Assembly: GCF_004337985.1 (NCBI RefSeq)
Contig: NC_043742.1
Span: 2,776,176 to 2,840,175, forward strand
Source: Pyricularia pennisetigena
Taxonomy: Eukaryota; Ascomycota; Sordariomycetes; Magnaporthales; Pyriculariaceae
DNA: 64,000 nucleotides
Direction: 5' to 3'
The notes beneath the pieces are model-generated. The model was not told where the DNA came from, made no database searches, and saw only the letters and a program-made list of their open reading frames with translations. This document shows, in pieces, positions 1-12,843 of this stretch; the stretch's first letter is position 1; the number at the start of each line of letters is the position of its first letter. The position numbers were made by a program, and so were the translations under genes.

Positions 1-122
1 AATATACAAAATATAATAGAAAATCTAACAACCTTAATAACCCGATTTCGGCACTATTTATTATGGCTTATATACAAATAAAAGTGGACCCATTACATGC
101 TAAATAACGCATATAATTAGCA
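1..122 (-). repeat. Family-A LTR, 3' LTR fragment
   Basis: The last 122 bases of a family-A LTR, matching 7069-7189 closely. In the element's sense it begins TGCTAATTATATGCG, where intact copies have TGTTAATTATATGCG. The remainder of the LTR lies outside the window. Confidence 0.85.
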
Positions 123-137
123 CCCCCTTTCTTTTCC
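123..137 (-). other. Polypurine tract of copia A copy 1
   Basis: On the minus strand this reads GGAAAAGAAAGGGGG and lies immediately upstream of the 3' LTR, the position expected for the plus-strand DNA primer of an LTR retrotransposon. A related tract precedes the 3' LTR of copy 2 (27997-28009). Confidence 0.75.
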
Positions 138-677
138 TACTATTCACATAAAGTCGGAAAAGATAAATACGTAAAAAGAAAAAAAATAAAACCCTAAAAA
201 AAAAGATCCCCTTTATATCCCAACCCGACTCGAGCTCCCAATATAAACCCCCTGGATAGTTAAGCCCTTTATACCGATCTGTAACCCTTTAAATGGACGA
301 ACCCCCGAATTGGAAAAAACCCCCAAAATTGTAATAACCCCCGGATTCGAACCCCCGATTTGCATAATATTAACCCACGGAATTAATTACAAAACCAGGT
401 AGCTAATTTGATTATTCGTTGGTAATAGTCCAAATTAAGCATATTATACAGGGTATTTCGAATGCGTAAATCGCCCAATCCACGAACTTTTTCAATGTTA
501 ATTCAAGTTTTGGTATAAGGTCAATATAATTTGCTTATTAATTAACCTATGCAGGGTAGATTGGGGTAATACGGCCGGTATTAGGCTAACAAAAATCCAA
601 TATTTGCAAATAAAGGAAATATAATAGGTAATTAGTTAACGAATTAATTAAATGCCTTAAAATTTAGCAGGTAAAAA

Positions 678-3600
678 CTAAGTTTTTACGGGTTTAAACC
701 CTATCAACTTTAAAAAAACTTTACAAATTGGAAGCCTTAGGGGTTTTGTGACGCCATTAGCGGGCATTTGTTTGGATTCCAGGTATTTTAAAATTATTAA
801 TCGTTTTGTAATTAATTCCCGTACGTGATAAAATTTTAATAACGTATATTTAGTACGCTGGTGGTACGTAGGGTTATATGCGTTAATTATAAAACCTGTA
901 TTATTTCCAAATATTGCAATAAAACCTTTTATAAGTAATCCAATCTCCATAAATTTTTTTTTAAACCACTATATTTTACGCAGGGTTTCCGCTAAAGCAT
1001 CGGTTTCGGTTTTTGGAATATTTAAAGCTATAATATTAACTTTTTTGCATTTCCACGTTATAAAGCCCCCAAATAGGGTATACAAATATCCGTAAATGGA
1101 TTTTAAATTTTCCCTAGCCCCGGCAAAATCGCTATTATTAAAACCCAGTAATTTTGTAACCTTAAAAACCCCCTATTAATAAATTGGGTGGTAATTCGGT
1201 TTTAAATACTTTATTTCCGTAACAAATAAATAAGGATCTAATACCCGCTAAATAACGTAATATGTTTTTAGCTGCCGTTAAATGAATTGTAGTGGTTTTT
1301 GTTAAAAAACGTAAAAACCATTGAACCGCAAAACCGGTATCCGGGCGCGTTAATAATATTAAATACATAAAGGTGCCGATAATACGTTGTAATAATCTAA
1401 TTTCCAGCGCAATTACGGGTTTACCCTCGCCATATTTTAATATACCCGGTTGTAAAAAAGCAAATATAGGTTTGCAGTTAGTTAATCCGAACGTTGTTAA
1501 TATTCCCTCTATATATTAACTTTAATGGAACTAAAATAGGCGCTTAAACTTATCCTTTATAATTTAAACGCCTAAAAAATAGGCTGCAGGGCCCCTGTCT
1601 TCCAACGCGTATACCTTATTAAAACGGGTTTTTAAATGCTTAATATATTGCAATTTAGGACCTATTAGCAGGCAATCGTTTTCAAAAATAACGATAAAAT
1701 GTTTGGATTTCAAATTATAAAGAATATCGGGATTAGAAATTAATGGTTTAAAACCTTTTTTAAAAAATAGGGTTTTAAATTTGTTTTACCATTTTTTTAA
1801 ACCCTGTTTTAAACCATATAACGCTTTTTTCAACTGTATAACCTGCAATTTTTTCGGGTTTAAACCCATTTCCACTAAAATCTTAGCGGTGGTAAAATTA
1901 CAATTTTTTACCCATTCGTTAAAACCGTTTGGAATTTGCGATTATATATATTTACGTCGGTAAGGTTATTATTTAAAAACGCACCGATAAAATTGATTTG
2001 TTCTATTTCCCAATTTTGTGTATTAGTTATAACTAAAAATATACGCCAGGTAGGTGGTATATTAATGCTAGCACAAGTTTCGATTTAATTTAGGCCTTCG
2101 ACCTGTAAAAAACCCCTAATAACAGGCCTAGTTCTATATTTTATAGGTTCATTATTTTTATCCTTTTTTAATTTAAATACCGGCCGGGTAGAAACGAGTT
2201 TACGGCCTGTAGGTATTTTAATTTTTGGGATAAAACGGGAGGTTTTTGCAGTAACGATTTGGTCGAATTTAAACGTTAAAACAGCTAAGTGTTTAGCATT
2301 TCTAAGGTTATTTAAGGCCTGTTAGTAATTATTTGGTTCACCATTTTTAGTGGGCTTTTTCTTTATTTTCTTTTTGGCTTAAAAACAAAAATAATGCACA
2401 TAATTTTTATCTATTAAATTTGGGTTTTCAAACTGCGAATTTAACTCCATATTTTATGGTTTAGGTGCTGAAAACACCAGAACTTCCGTTGTTTTAGGTA
2501 CTGGATCAGGTACCGCTACCGTTATAGGCTTTGGGGGGCAAACGGTAGGCTGTAGAGGCCTGGCGGGCACTGTATTTTCAGCGTTTAAATACCCTGTATT
2601 TTCAGGGTTTTTTAGGGGATAATTATCCGCTGGAAAGCTGTTGATTTTGTTTTCAGGTTCAGAATTAAAATCCCCCTTTAAATCTGTATTTTCCCCCTCT
2701 GAAAACTGTAGCGTTTCCCCTGGAATAGGCAAATTTTCAGCGGTTATACCCTCTATAACTTTTACGGTAAAGGTTTTGTATACGGCCCGTCTTACGGGTG
2801 CGTAAACCAACGCTGTAAAGTTTGATAAATGGGTTAGAAATTTCACCGTTTCGGTGCGGGGAACCAATTTATTAAATGTTTGGCGTTTTTCCAGCGGTAT
2901 AATAGCCTGGTATACAGTACCAATAACCCGAAAATGCCCAAAATTGGGCTTGTGCGGTAATCCGGGTTGGAATTCGGAATAAAATTCCTCGTAGGATGTT
3001 AAATCCCTATTAGTTACCGCTGTACGGTTAACTAAATTAACTACGGCAAATAGTAAATAATATTAAAAATATAATAGTAAACCCGCCGTTATAATGGTAA
3101 ACCGAAGTTTATCCAAAATAACCATAACAGACCGTTCCGTTAATCCGTTTTGGCCCTGGTTATAAGGATTCGAAATGCTAAAATTAACATTTTTGCTTGT
3201 AAACCAATTTTAAAGGTTTGTATTAACCTCGTGCCCCCCATCGAAGTGAAAATTTAGGGGGTAGCGCCCGTACGTAGCTTTTAAAACCCTAAAAAAGCCT
3301 TTGATAGCCACTAAAACCATAGGTCCGGTTTTATTTTTTAGTGGGATAAACCACCGAAAACGTGATTTTCGGTCCATTAATAACAAAAATACGGGCTTTG
3401 TATTGTAAAAATTAGATTTAAAAATCACTGTATCACCCTTTATAAAATCGAAAATATTAGGGGGTGTAAGGAGTGCGACCTTATTTGTACGCCTAATAAA
3501 AATGGCTTTAATATAAGCATTGAAGGTAATTGCCCTAATTTCGACGAAATTAGGTAAACCCTTTGTAATTTGAGCGGTCTTTTTTAATAATAACAGCCCT

Positions 3601-5858
3601 ATATACCCCAAACGCCTGTGCCATAACAGGTTTTTTGGGCCTGGATTTCGTCACAATTACCTGTAATTCCGTTTTTTTCAAAGGTTAACCAACCGTCCGT
3701 AGTCCGTTTTAGGCTTAAAAGGAGGTAATTTATAGGAGCCTGCTTTAAATCCGAATAAAGGAGGTTTTAACAACGGATTTTTTATATGGGAAACCCCCTT
3801 TTTTCGGAAGTAGTCCCTTTTATATTAGGTTGTATAAAAGGGTTATTTAACGGTGTGCCGGGCCTACGGGGTCCAATTTCACGTGGATTTTCAGGGTTTT
3901 TACCGTTAAATTTTTGCGTTACAGGTAAATTTACGGCTACTTCCGTATTTTGTTCGGGATTTAGCTTTTCCGTTACCGTGTTTTTTCCGGTTTCGAATTG
4001 GTGTAAATTTTATAGTTTTCGTAATTTTTGGGGCTTATATTATTTAGTTTTACTTCCAACGGGGTTGCGGAACCTTTTGTAACCCCCTGTAAAATTAAGT
4101 TAAAAACGGTGTTATATTTACCTATTATACAGGCGTAATTCGAAATAACGTTCTTTCGAACAAGGATATCGCACTTTTTAACCTCCACACAAAACGAATG
4201 TTTAACGGTATGTAAGCGTCCCCACGCCTTGCAATCTTTATCGTACACGGTATTTTTAAATAATACGCCCCTTATATTATAGTATATAAGGCCATTAATG
4301 ATATTTATTCCAAATAAAGGGATATATAAAACGTTATTTAACGTAACCTTTTTAAATTCGTCAATTTTTTGGCCGTAACGGACCTGTATTGTTACAATTC
4401 CGGTATTTATAGGCCTAATAGGGCCACCTCCTGTACCATTTTCGACTGTAAAACCGGGGGTATAATCGGTAAAAAATTGCTTATTTTTAGAAATATGGTG
4501 CGTATTACCTGTATCGTACAGGATAAAGTAACCTAATTTCTATGGTTTAGGGGTTTTTTTTACGCCGCGTCCAAACTTCGTTTTAACTTTAAAATTAGCT
4601 GTTAAAACCTGTGGTTTTAGCGTTTTACCGGTATCGGTTTCCGAATCCGAATCCGAACGTAATTTTATAATTCCGCTACTAGCGGAATTAACCTCCTGTT
4701 CCAAGGCGTTATACGTTGCGCCTTCGTTAACGTTACCTGGAATCGAGCCCGTAAATAATTCAAAGTTTATAAAAATTATGGACGTTCCAACTGTTAATTC
4801 GCTGGAGGAGGATTGAGTATTTTTTGTAAAAGTAGAAACTGAATTAATGTTTTTACTTTTTTTTCGTGATTTAGAGGTGTTTTCCTGCCCATTATTTTCC
4901 TTTCTAGCGCCCTTTTTAACGGTCTTTTAACCCTTTTTTTGCCTTTAAACCTATAATTAGCGGCTTTAGCCGTTATAAAACCTAAAATCGAATTTTCGGA
5001 TATAAAATCCGCCATAAGGTATTGCAAATTTAACTTTTTCGAATTTTGGCCTATTGCCTGCAGGGCCCGTTGGGTATTACGTTAGCGTTCGGTCCAAATG
5101 GGGAATATCCCTTCCAGGGCCCGTAGGTACTGATTTCGTACGCTTACGGGGTTAATTTACACGCTAGTATTCTTTAATTTAGCTATTAGTAAATTAAAAC
5201 GGTTATTAAATTTAAATATTAATCCTGTAAATTTCGAAAAATTTAAAACGTGGAATTCCCGATATAGTAGGCTTGGACTAATTTCGGGTGCAACGGAATA
5301 GCCATTTTCCAGGGTTTTATAAGCCGTTACGGGGTTAAAATGCCATATAATGGATTTTGAAGGTTTTTTGGTTAAGCTGTTTTTTATAAATAATAATAGG
5401 ATTAATTGCTCGTATTCCGGTAAAGTATAACCAATTTTAAAATTGGAGGTAAGTTCCGCTGCTTTTATAGCCCTAAATTATACTATTAACGCCTGTTTCC
5501 ACAAATCGTAACTGCTAACCCCTACTAATTTACAATTTTCGGGGAAGGAAAATACCCGTTTCGATAGTTTTTTACCTACCCCGTTACCTAAAATAAGGTT
5601 ACCAAATGGATTAGGGGATGCGGTAGCGGGTTTGTTTTCCGAATTACCATTAAAATCAGTGGAATTACCGCTTACCAGGGTTAATAGGGCAATTGACTGT
5701 TAAATTGTCCTTTAAAATTAATCCATTTGCGTAATTAACGCTTTTAATTGCAGGTTTTGGGCCTGTAATTTAGCGGTTAAAACTTCGTCTAGGCTGGGTT
5801 TAAACCCCTTATTTGTTGAAACTGGGCCTGGAAAGCCCGATATAGGGCTATTTTCCAT
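678..5858 (-). pseudogene. Copia A copy 1 gag-pol polyprotein relic
   Basis: Reading down from an ATG at 5858 gives Gag. Then comes a protease-like LYDTGNTHHIS motif near 4520. The integrase core at 3611-3210 has the second catalytic Asp in FDGGHEVN, and TERS follows near 3135. An RVT_2-type reverse transcriptase lies around 2340-1600. RNase H ends at 678-950 with HVRELI and a PLRLPICKVF tail resembling the copia 'TKPL..F' terminus. Conserved blocks jump between frames and carry many TAG/TAA codons. The plus-strand copy at 22240-27499 is homologous along its length. The family assignment is secure; exact domain borders are approximate because of frameshifts. Confidence 0.85.
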
Positions 5859-6614
5859 TGTAGGGTAACCTAAATTATAGTTGCAATTCGCTAATTTATA
5901 GCTATAATTAATTAACCTGTTTGCTGTAGGGTAAATACCCTATTTAATTTAGGATCTGCTATACCGTTTGCCTTTTAACGGGTATAGGCCTGTAATTGCC
6001 AATTATAGGGTTTATGGCTATTTTTAGTGGTTAAAATCCATTAAAATACAGGGTTAAAATCCCTGAAATCCACAATTAATGGGTACCCTGGTATTTGTAC
6101 CAATCCAGGTGCACGTAACGAATTCAAATCGTTAAATGGGTATAGGGTAAATTACGGGGTATTGTGCAGGGTAAATTAACCATTAACGTAATTCCGCTAA
6201 TGGGTTTATCGGCTATTGTAAACCTTATTAAACCTACTAGGATTTAATAACCTATCAGCGAACGAAAATAGGGGTTTTTAGCCCTGATTCGCTAACGTAA
6301 ACCTTACTAAAGACTTAAACCAATTACAATGGCGTGCACGATCCACAAAAACCACACCAAAAAAATTTGGGATTTGTAATACAAGCGATCGCTGCAATAC
6401 CTAAAAGGGCCTAAATCGAACGCTAATTTTTAGCGATCCCCATTGTAAATATAGGGGGTTAAATGTTGAATTAGCGTTTAAAACCAACAATTTTGCACAA
6501 AAACAGCAATATTTTCGTCAATATACGTGCTGTAAAAATGCGATAATAACCAAAATAAAACCTAAATTTCAGGTTTTCCAGCAATGTAAAATGCATTTTA
6601 ATGCACAAAATAAA

Positions 6615-6634
6615 ACCTTTCCGGGTTTATAATT
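6615..6634 (-). other. Putative primer-binding site of copia A copy 1
   Basis: Directly inside the 5' LTR the minus strand reads TTATAAACCCGGAAAGG. Allowing RIP transitions this matches TTATGAGCCC, the complement of the anticodon region of initiator tRNA-Met, as used by Drosophila copia (half-tRNA priming). The same site is present at 12595 and 20789. Confidence 0.5.
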
Positions 6635-7189
6635 TGTTAATAATATGGGTTATTAACAGGGGGTTAGGTATTAGCGTAGGTGCGGTGTGGTACTAATTAC
6701 GCTTTAAAAACCTGTAATTACAGGGTTTATATGCATTAAATTTTATAATTTTGGGATTAATAGATTTAATTTATTGGTGGGGGAGATTTTGCTTAATTTC
6801 CCTTATATATTTTCCGATATCGAAATGGGGGTCCACACCCCGCAAAGGGTTCCGGTGCCGCACACGATTTTCCGAAAAATTATTTTGTATGCGTTGTTTA
6901 GAAAAACACCCTTATTTCCATATAAACCATTTTTGGGTTCGCACTGATTTGCTGATTTGGTGAAAGTTTTAACCCGGTATAGGGTAGTTAACTCGTAAAT
7001 GCAGGGTGGGTATTAAACCTGGTACAGGGTGAAACCCCATTCGCTAACTTTAAATCGCAACTCCTGCAACACACAAAATATAATAGAAAATCTGACAACC
7101 TCAACAGCCCCATTTCGGCACTATTTATTGTGGTTTATATACAAATAAAAGTGGACCCATTATATGCTAAATAACGCATATAATTAACA
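6635..7189 (-). repeat. Family-A LTR, 5' LTR of copia copy 1
   Basis: This 555-bp LTR starts TGTTAATAATATGG and ends ATAATTAACA on the plus strand. Homologous LTRs lie at 12147-12594 (truncated), 20235-20788, 28010-28566, 42548-43100 and 54546-55099. The boundaries are fixed by the two solo copies that carry perfect 5-bp target duplications. Confidence 0.9.
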
Positions 7190-7770
7190 GAAATATCAAA
7201 TTCCGTTTCCAATTGTATATTGAAAAGAAAATACCAAATAATAAATATATACCTAACGCCGGATATTTTGGGTGTCGTTACCAATGGAGAAATCGTTTTT
7301 TAGCCGTTTCTACGTTAACCACTCCTAACAAATTTATTTAATTGAAACAAATATATCAATATAACGAAATTATATAACTGTTACAAAAAACACTTATTGG
7401 GAATTATTTTAAATGTCGGAATTATCGTCGAAACTATTAAAGTGGGGTGGGGGGGCGCTGTTAAGGATTCGAATCGAGAATTTGATTAATATACCGTAGG
7501 TTAAACATTCTTTCCGCGTTATAGATTTCGTCCAATTGCTCAATTTTTCGGATTAGGAATATCCAATAAGAGGTAATAATAACCGTACCCGCAGATTTGG
7601 GATCAGATTTGCGGGCGGCGAATTTGGTTAAAATATCCTAAAACTGCGCCTGGGTAGAAATATCAACCGCTCGCGGGGCATCGGCAGCGCATACCTCGGC
7701 TAGACCATAATAGCATTTAACGTCGAAAAGCTAATAAATTAACTTCAGGGCGACGTGGAAATGGATTTGA
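7190..7770 (-). pseudogene. Fragment of SNF2-like helicase gene from the large DNA element
   Basis: The reverse complement matches about 47196-47500 closely, including a shared stretch meaning roughly ARKS-x-GTVIIT-SY followed by IRKIEQLDE. In the 47-kb copy this follows a SNF2 motif (PILIFVPASFISQ), so the fragment belongs to the segment after SNF2 motif Ia. It is flanked by the copia A LTR on the left and by a copia B reading frame on the right. It is a non-functional remnant. The left part (7190-7430) is AT-rich and not otherwise identified. Confidence 0.6.
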
Positions 7771-7870
7771 TATAAAGTACTGTTTTACAACGTTTGTACC
7801 TAATTTAACTTATTTTGACTTTAATCCATATATTGTAATGCACGTTATTATAAAGTCCTCCAATTTTATT

Positions 7871-10800
7871 ATAGGTAGTGCAGCACCAATTTATACATGT
7901 TGCAGTATATCGTAATTAACAGACGTTTAAGATACAAATACGACTGTTTAATGTGGTAATACTTCCCATCTAAATACAAATAAGATGGGAACTACAGAAG
8001 TAAAATTTAACGATACAGGTATAACAAAAACTATAAATAACGTGTACTATGTACCAGAATTTGGGTTGAATATACTTTCTGTTGCACAACTATATAATCA
8101 TATTATAACCTTTATAAACAATAAAGTAATAGTGATACATAAAGAATATTAAGATAAAATAACAGAAGGTTATAAGCATAATGGGCTATATATTCTACCT
8201 ACCCAGATTCTGGAAAATAATTGTATATTGCATACGGAAGAAAAGTCCAATAATAACGATGTTTCTTCCGATGCCATATATAAGCTACACGTTCAATATG
8301 GGCATATAGGGTTAATACTTTTATTGCAGTTAATAAACATAAATATAACAAAAAAATCCAAAGAAGATATATATAATTATAATAAATATACGTGTGAGAT
8401 TTGTTTAGCTGCAAAATCCAATCGGATAATAAATGAGACTTTTGCAAATATTATAAATTATAATATATTAGACAGAATCCATTCCGATTTAGGTGGACCC
8501 ATAAATCCACCTACGTATAATTATTATAAATATTATATAACGTTTTTGGATAAGAAGTAACGTTACTCACGTGTTGCATTGTTAAAAACAAAGGCTGATG
8601 CCCTAAAGGCATTTAATATATATAAAAAACAAATGGATAATAATACCGTTAATATAAATGGTAAAAGAACAATAAAAGAGTTTTTTACCGATAATGGAGG
8701 CGAATATATAAGTAACCAATTTAAAATTGCGTTATAGAATAACGGTATTATACACCATTTTACGCCTGCATATACAAAAAAGCCAAATGGGTTAATAGAA
8801 CGTATAAATTTAACCCTAATTAATTAGGTCAGGGTTATGCTATTTAATAGCAAAGCACCTAACTATTTATAGGATAAGGCTTTATTAACCGCTATATACC
8901 TATACAATAACACCCCACATACGGTTTTAAATATACAGACGACAGCCAATATATTTCACGCCATAACTGAAAATAATATACATAATAATACAATTTACTT
9001 AAATAATTGTATATAACCTTGGGGATGTATTATTTACTATAATGATAACCATAATAAAAAAAAACTTGAACCTCGCAATAAAATTGGTATTTTGGTAGGT
9101 TTTACACCTAATGTAAAAATATATAAAATATGGGACCCATAAAAGAGGAAATGTGTCCTGCTTGGAGATATTACCTTTATAACGGATAAATTTAATCCGC
9201 ATATAGACAAAAATACCAATATAGATAATAATAACATAAACGAGGTCGAATTCTTTTTACCAGATTTCAAGGTAAATCCAGTAAATAATACAAATATAAA
9301 TAAAAATGATAACGTTGATAAAAATAACATTAATAACGTCAATAACGCGAATAACGTTAATAATGTTGATAAAAACAGCCTTATTACCATCAACAATAAT
9401 CCTCAAGCAGCTAATAAATCGTCTAAAAAAATAAATATAAAAAGTAAACCCACAATAAATTCAGCAAAATATAAAATATATAATGACGTTCTATTTACAA
9501 TTCGTGATATTAATAAATCGGTAAAATTTAGTTTTAACGAAGATAATTACGTATTAGTAACATACTCGTTAATTAAACCGAATGTATATAAACAAGCCAT
9601 GGAAACCCAACATTGGGAAAATTGGTTGCAGGTTTGCAAAAACGAAAATAATAGCTTAATAAAATCCAATACCTTTATTATAACGGATTTACCTCCAAAT
9701 AAAATGGCTATAACTGGGCGCTGGGTTTTTAAAAAAAACCCTTGAACAATATAAACAATATTTGTTTTATTACGGATATTAATAAACGGTATCGTTATAA
9801 AGCCAGATGGGTAATACAGGGATTCCACCAGATTATGGGTATTAATTACCTGGATACCATCTCTACAATTTGTAAAACAGAAACCTGGTATATATTCATA
9901 ATGCTAACATTATATAAAGGGTCGTACGTTATTCAATATGACGTTAAAAACGCGTTTTTGCACGTAAATATCGATACCGACATATATATAAAATTACCTA
10001 CAGGGCTGTATACAGATAAAAGGTATATAAATAAAGTGGGTAAATTAAATAAAACCCTGTATGGTTTAAAACAAGCGCCTGGACTCTGGTATAAATACCT
10101 TACCAAAACGCTGATAAAACTAGGTTTTACTGTTTTCCCATACGACGAAAGTGTATATATAAACCAAAATAATAATAGCCAATTTTTTGGCATTATTATA
10201 GTTTGCCACGTCGACGATATTTTGGCATTTAATGCTGAGTTATCGTTATTGGATATTCTTTATAAAGAATTATCCAGTTATGTAAAAATAAAATGTATGG
10301 GACCTGTATCCAATTTTTTTGGGTAACAGGATAACTATAAATAAAAAAATAAAACCGCTTTTATTAACCAGGAAGATTATACCAATTAAATATTGAATAA
10401 GTTCAATATTATGAATAACGAAAAACCTTTTACCATTCCGGGGGTACCAGGTTTAAAATTCGATATAAATAAACATAGAGCTATAAAAAAGGAAATCAAA
10501 AATTTCCAACAGAAGATAGGCTCATTACTATATTTAGCAATAAAAAACCGCCCAAATATAACATATTACAAGTGCCTAGCCGCCAGGTTTATAGCTAATC
10601 CAGGGACTAAACATTTCAAGATTTTTGAAAATGTTTTTGAATATCTGCTAAAAAATACCACTTTTGGCCTACAATACGACGTTAATAATATATCCCAAAA
10701 TAACGTTAACATTAATGGATCCAATAAAGATAATGTTAACGAAAAGTTAATAAATAATATAAATAATATAAACCTGCAGGATAAAAGCAAAAATACCGAT

Positions 10801-11342
10801 AATATATTATTTATTAAAGGATATACAGACTCTAATTGGGCTGACTACCTAAATCAAGGACGTTCCACTACTGGATATATATTTAGCCTGTCCAACAGTT
10901 ATAACGTAAATATCAAGAATAATATAATAGGTTGGACTTCTCAACTTCAGAAAACGGTAGCTTTATCGTCAATTGGAGCTAAGTATTTGGCTTTAAGGGA
11001 CGCCGTTGAAAAAGCCATATATTTAAATAATATGCTAAATTATACAAACAATAATTTAAATTTGGGTTTTAACCTTGAAATAACTCTAATTTTAGTCGAT
11101 AATACGTCCACCATAAAACCCGCGGAAAACCCGGAATTTCGTAAAAGATCTAAACATATCGATATAATATGTCATTTTAGCCGCGAAATTATAAATAATG
11201 ATTTAGTTAAGTGGAAATATATACCAAGTAAATGAAATATCGCTGATTGTTTAACGAAATCAGCACCCGGACCTTTGCATAAGGATTTATTATTCTATGC
11301 AAATATCAATAACGGTGCGGAGCATAATAATAAAAATAAATA
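7871..11342 (+). pseudogene. Copia B pol relic (protease, integrase, RT, RNase H)
   Basis: The relic starts in a degenerate protease motif near 7873. The GAG-pre-integrase region and zinc-finger-like HVQYGHIGL...CEICLAAKS (8290-8420) follow. The integrase core shows HSDLGGP, then FFTDNGGEYIS near 8690 and a glutamate in LIERIN near 8800. RVT_2 reverse transcriptase at 9742-10326 has YGLKQAPGLWYKYL and CHVDDILAF, the catalytic VDD. RNase H at 10393-11235 has YTDSNWAD and ends KHIDIICHFSREII, followed by ADCLTKS. Only a handful of stops (TAG for Gln or Trp, one TGA) and a shift interrupt it, so it is much less decayed than family A. Gag and the 5' LTR are missing. Confidence 0.88.
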
Positions 11343-11406
11343 AAATAAAACGTATCCACTCGCTAATTTGTTTATTATTTTATATAATAAATAAATTACG
11401 GGGGTA

Positions 11407-12066
11407 TGTGAACATGGCTAACGCAGGGCCAATTTTAACAACTACCCTGCATCATCTTACAACGGCTAGCACGGGCTAATTTTATTAGTCACCCTGCATC
11501 GAATAAATAAATAAATAACGAATAAAACGTATACGCGTTCATACACACAAAGCTTTATATATTACGTCTTTGTTCATAGTTTCAACAACAAAACAAATAC
11601 GTCATATATAATGTACCTTAATGGTATAGTGCACGTGCCATAATCTATATCATATATACGTTGTTGAAGTGCGTGGGTTCGAATCCCGTTGTGGTCGCAG
11701 ATTTTCTGTGCATGCATAAGCACAATAAGCCGTTAGGCTCAATGGGCCGTTAGGCTCAATAGGTCGGCAGGTTAGTCACATGAATAAGGCCAAATCATGT
11801 GACGTGACCCCGCATTCCGGACATCCGGATCGAAGATCTGCACCTACGGATTCGAACACGTAATTTATAACTTAGCCTTAGATTTATTAACCTTCATAAC
11901 CTTCATCGATTCAACGATTTAACGAATCGATTGTGCAACAATATATCATCTCTATTACCCGCTAGCAGACGGTTATCTGCCATTTTAACGTTCCATTGGC
12001 CTTATACGTGATCCACTTTTCCCCGCGTTTAAGATTAAGCTTATTCTATCTCGTAACCTCCTCACA
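11407..12066 (+). repeat. Family-B LTR, 3' LTR of copia B
   Basis: This 660-bp LTR begins TGTGAACATGGC and ends CCTCCTCACA, preceded by a short G-rich tract at 11398-11405. It is about 90% similar by eye to the solo copy at 21087-21756. It includes a tRNA-like module (11612-11699), a tandem GCCGTTAGGCTCAATGG duplication (about 11729-11762) and an inverted GTCACATGA...TCATGTGAC hairpin (about 11775-11803). It is inserted into a terminal repeat of another transposon that continues at 12067. Confidence 0.88.
11612..11699 (+). other. tRNA-like module inside family-B LTR
   Basis: The sequence has an A-box-like TTAATGGTATAGTGC, a perfect B box GGTTCGAATCC (11676-11686) and an Arg-tRNA-like 3' end GTGGTCGCA. 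A possible anticodon stem ACGTG/TACGT closes a long loop. The acceptor 5' strand is poorly preserved. It looks like a tRNA-derived pol III promoter relic captured by the LTR rather than a working tRNA gene. The same module is present in the other family-B LTR. Confidence 0.5.
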
Positions 12067-12142
12067 CAATTAAGCCACGAAATGGAGCGAAGCGAACGGA
12101 GTGAATCAATTGTGGAGTTTTGGGCCTCAGGGATGAGCCGTG
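12067..12142 (-). repeat. Terminal repeat of a large DNA element (variant 2), truncated
   Basis: The reverse complement reads GGCTCATCCCTGAGGCCCAA followed by CACTCCGTTCGCTTCGCTCC. It matches the left terminus at 39689-39780. It lacks the outermost AGTCTCAGG and is cut on the inner side by the family-B LTR. Confidence 0.6.
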
Positions 12143-12146
12143 AAAA

Positions 12147-12594
12147 TATTAGCGAATGGGGTTGACCCTGTACCGGGTTCACACCCACCCTGCACTTACT
12201 AGTTAGCTACCCTGTATCGGGTTGAAAATTTCACCAAATCAACAAATTAGTGCGAACCCAGAGATGGTTTATATGGAATGAAAGGTATTTTTTCAACAAC
12301 GCATACAAAATAACTTTTCGAAAAATCGTGTGCGGCACCGGAACGCTGTATGGGGTGCGGATCCCCATTTCGATGTCGGAAAATATGTAAGGGAAACAAA
12401 GCAAAATCTACCCCACCAACAAATCGAATTTATTGATCCCAAAATTAATATACCATTTTAATGCATGTGATGTATTTAAACCTTGCAATTACAGATTTTA
12501 AAACCCTGCAATTACAGGCTTTTATAGCGTAACTAACAACACGCCGCACCTAAACCAATACCTAAACCCTTATTAACGATTTGTATTCTTAACA
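12147..12594 (+). repeat. Truncated family-A LTR (5' LTR of copia copy 3)
   Basis: This aligns with the LTR from about its internal GCGAATGGGG onward and ends TCTTAACA. Primer-site sequence TTATAAGCCCGGAAAGG follows at once. The first roughly 100 bp of the LTR are missing at the junction with the terminal repeat ending at 12142. Confidence 0.8.
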
Positions 12595-12838
12595 AATTAT
12601 AAGCCCGGAAAGGCTTTAGCTTGTGCACCAAAATGCACTTTGCATCGCTGGATAGCCTGAAATTTAGGTTTTATTTTGGTTATTCTCGCATTTTTACAGC
12701 ACGTATATTGACGAGGATGTTGCTATTTTTGTGCGAAATTGTTGGCTTTAGGCGCTAATTTAGCACGTAACCCCCTGTATTTACAACGGGGATCGCTAAA
12801 TATTAGCGTTCGATTTAGGCCCTTTCAGGTACTGCAGC
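12595..12838 (+). other. Copia A copy 3, primer site and leader (left of gypsy insertion)
   Basis: This is the untranslated leader of a family-A element, matching 20789-21050. It begins with the primer-binding-like site and is interrupted by the gypsy element at GATCG (12839-12843). The leader resumes at 20012. No reading frame is recognised here. Confidence 0.75.
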
Positions 12839-12843
12839 GATCG

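Larger units (their letters stand above)
1..7189 (-). mobile_element. Ty1/copia retrotransposon, family A copy 1 (RIP-degraded, 3' end cut by window)
   Basis: A minus-strand LTR retrotransposon with order 5' LTR (6635-7189), primer site, gag, protease, integrase, reverse transcriptase, RNase H, polypurine tract, 3' LTR (only 1-122 in the window). Integrase preceding reverse transcriptase is the copia order. All coding parts are broken by stops and shifts, so the copy is dead. The 5 bases beyond the 5' LTR (7190-7194, GAAAT) are the only half of a target duplication that can be seen. Its internal sequence matches the plus-strand copy at 20235-28566 throughout. Confidence 0.9.

Noticed and set aside
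11612..11699. Functional tRNA-Arg gene
   Set aside because: The acceptor stem is broken and the anticodon loop is too long; it sits within an LTR and is repeated with it.
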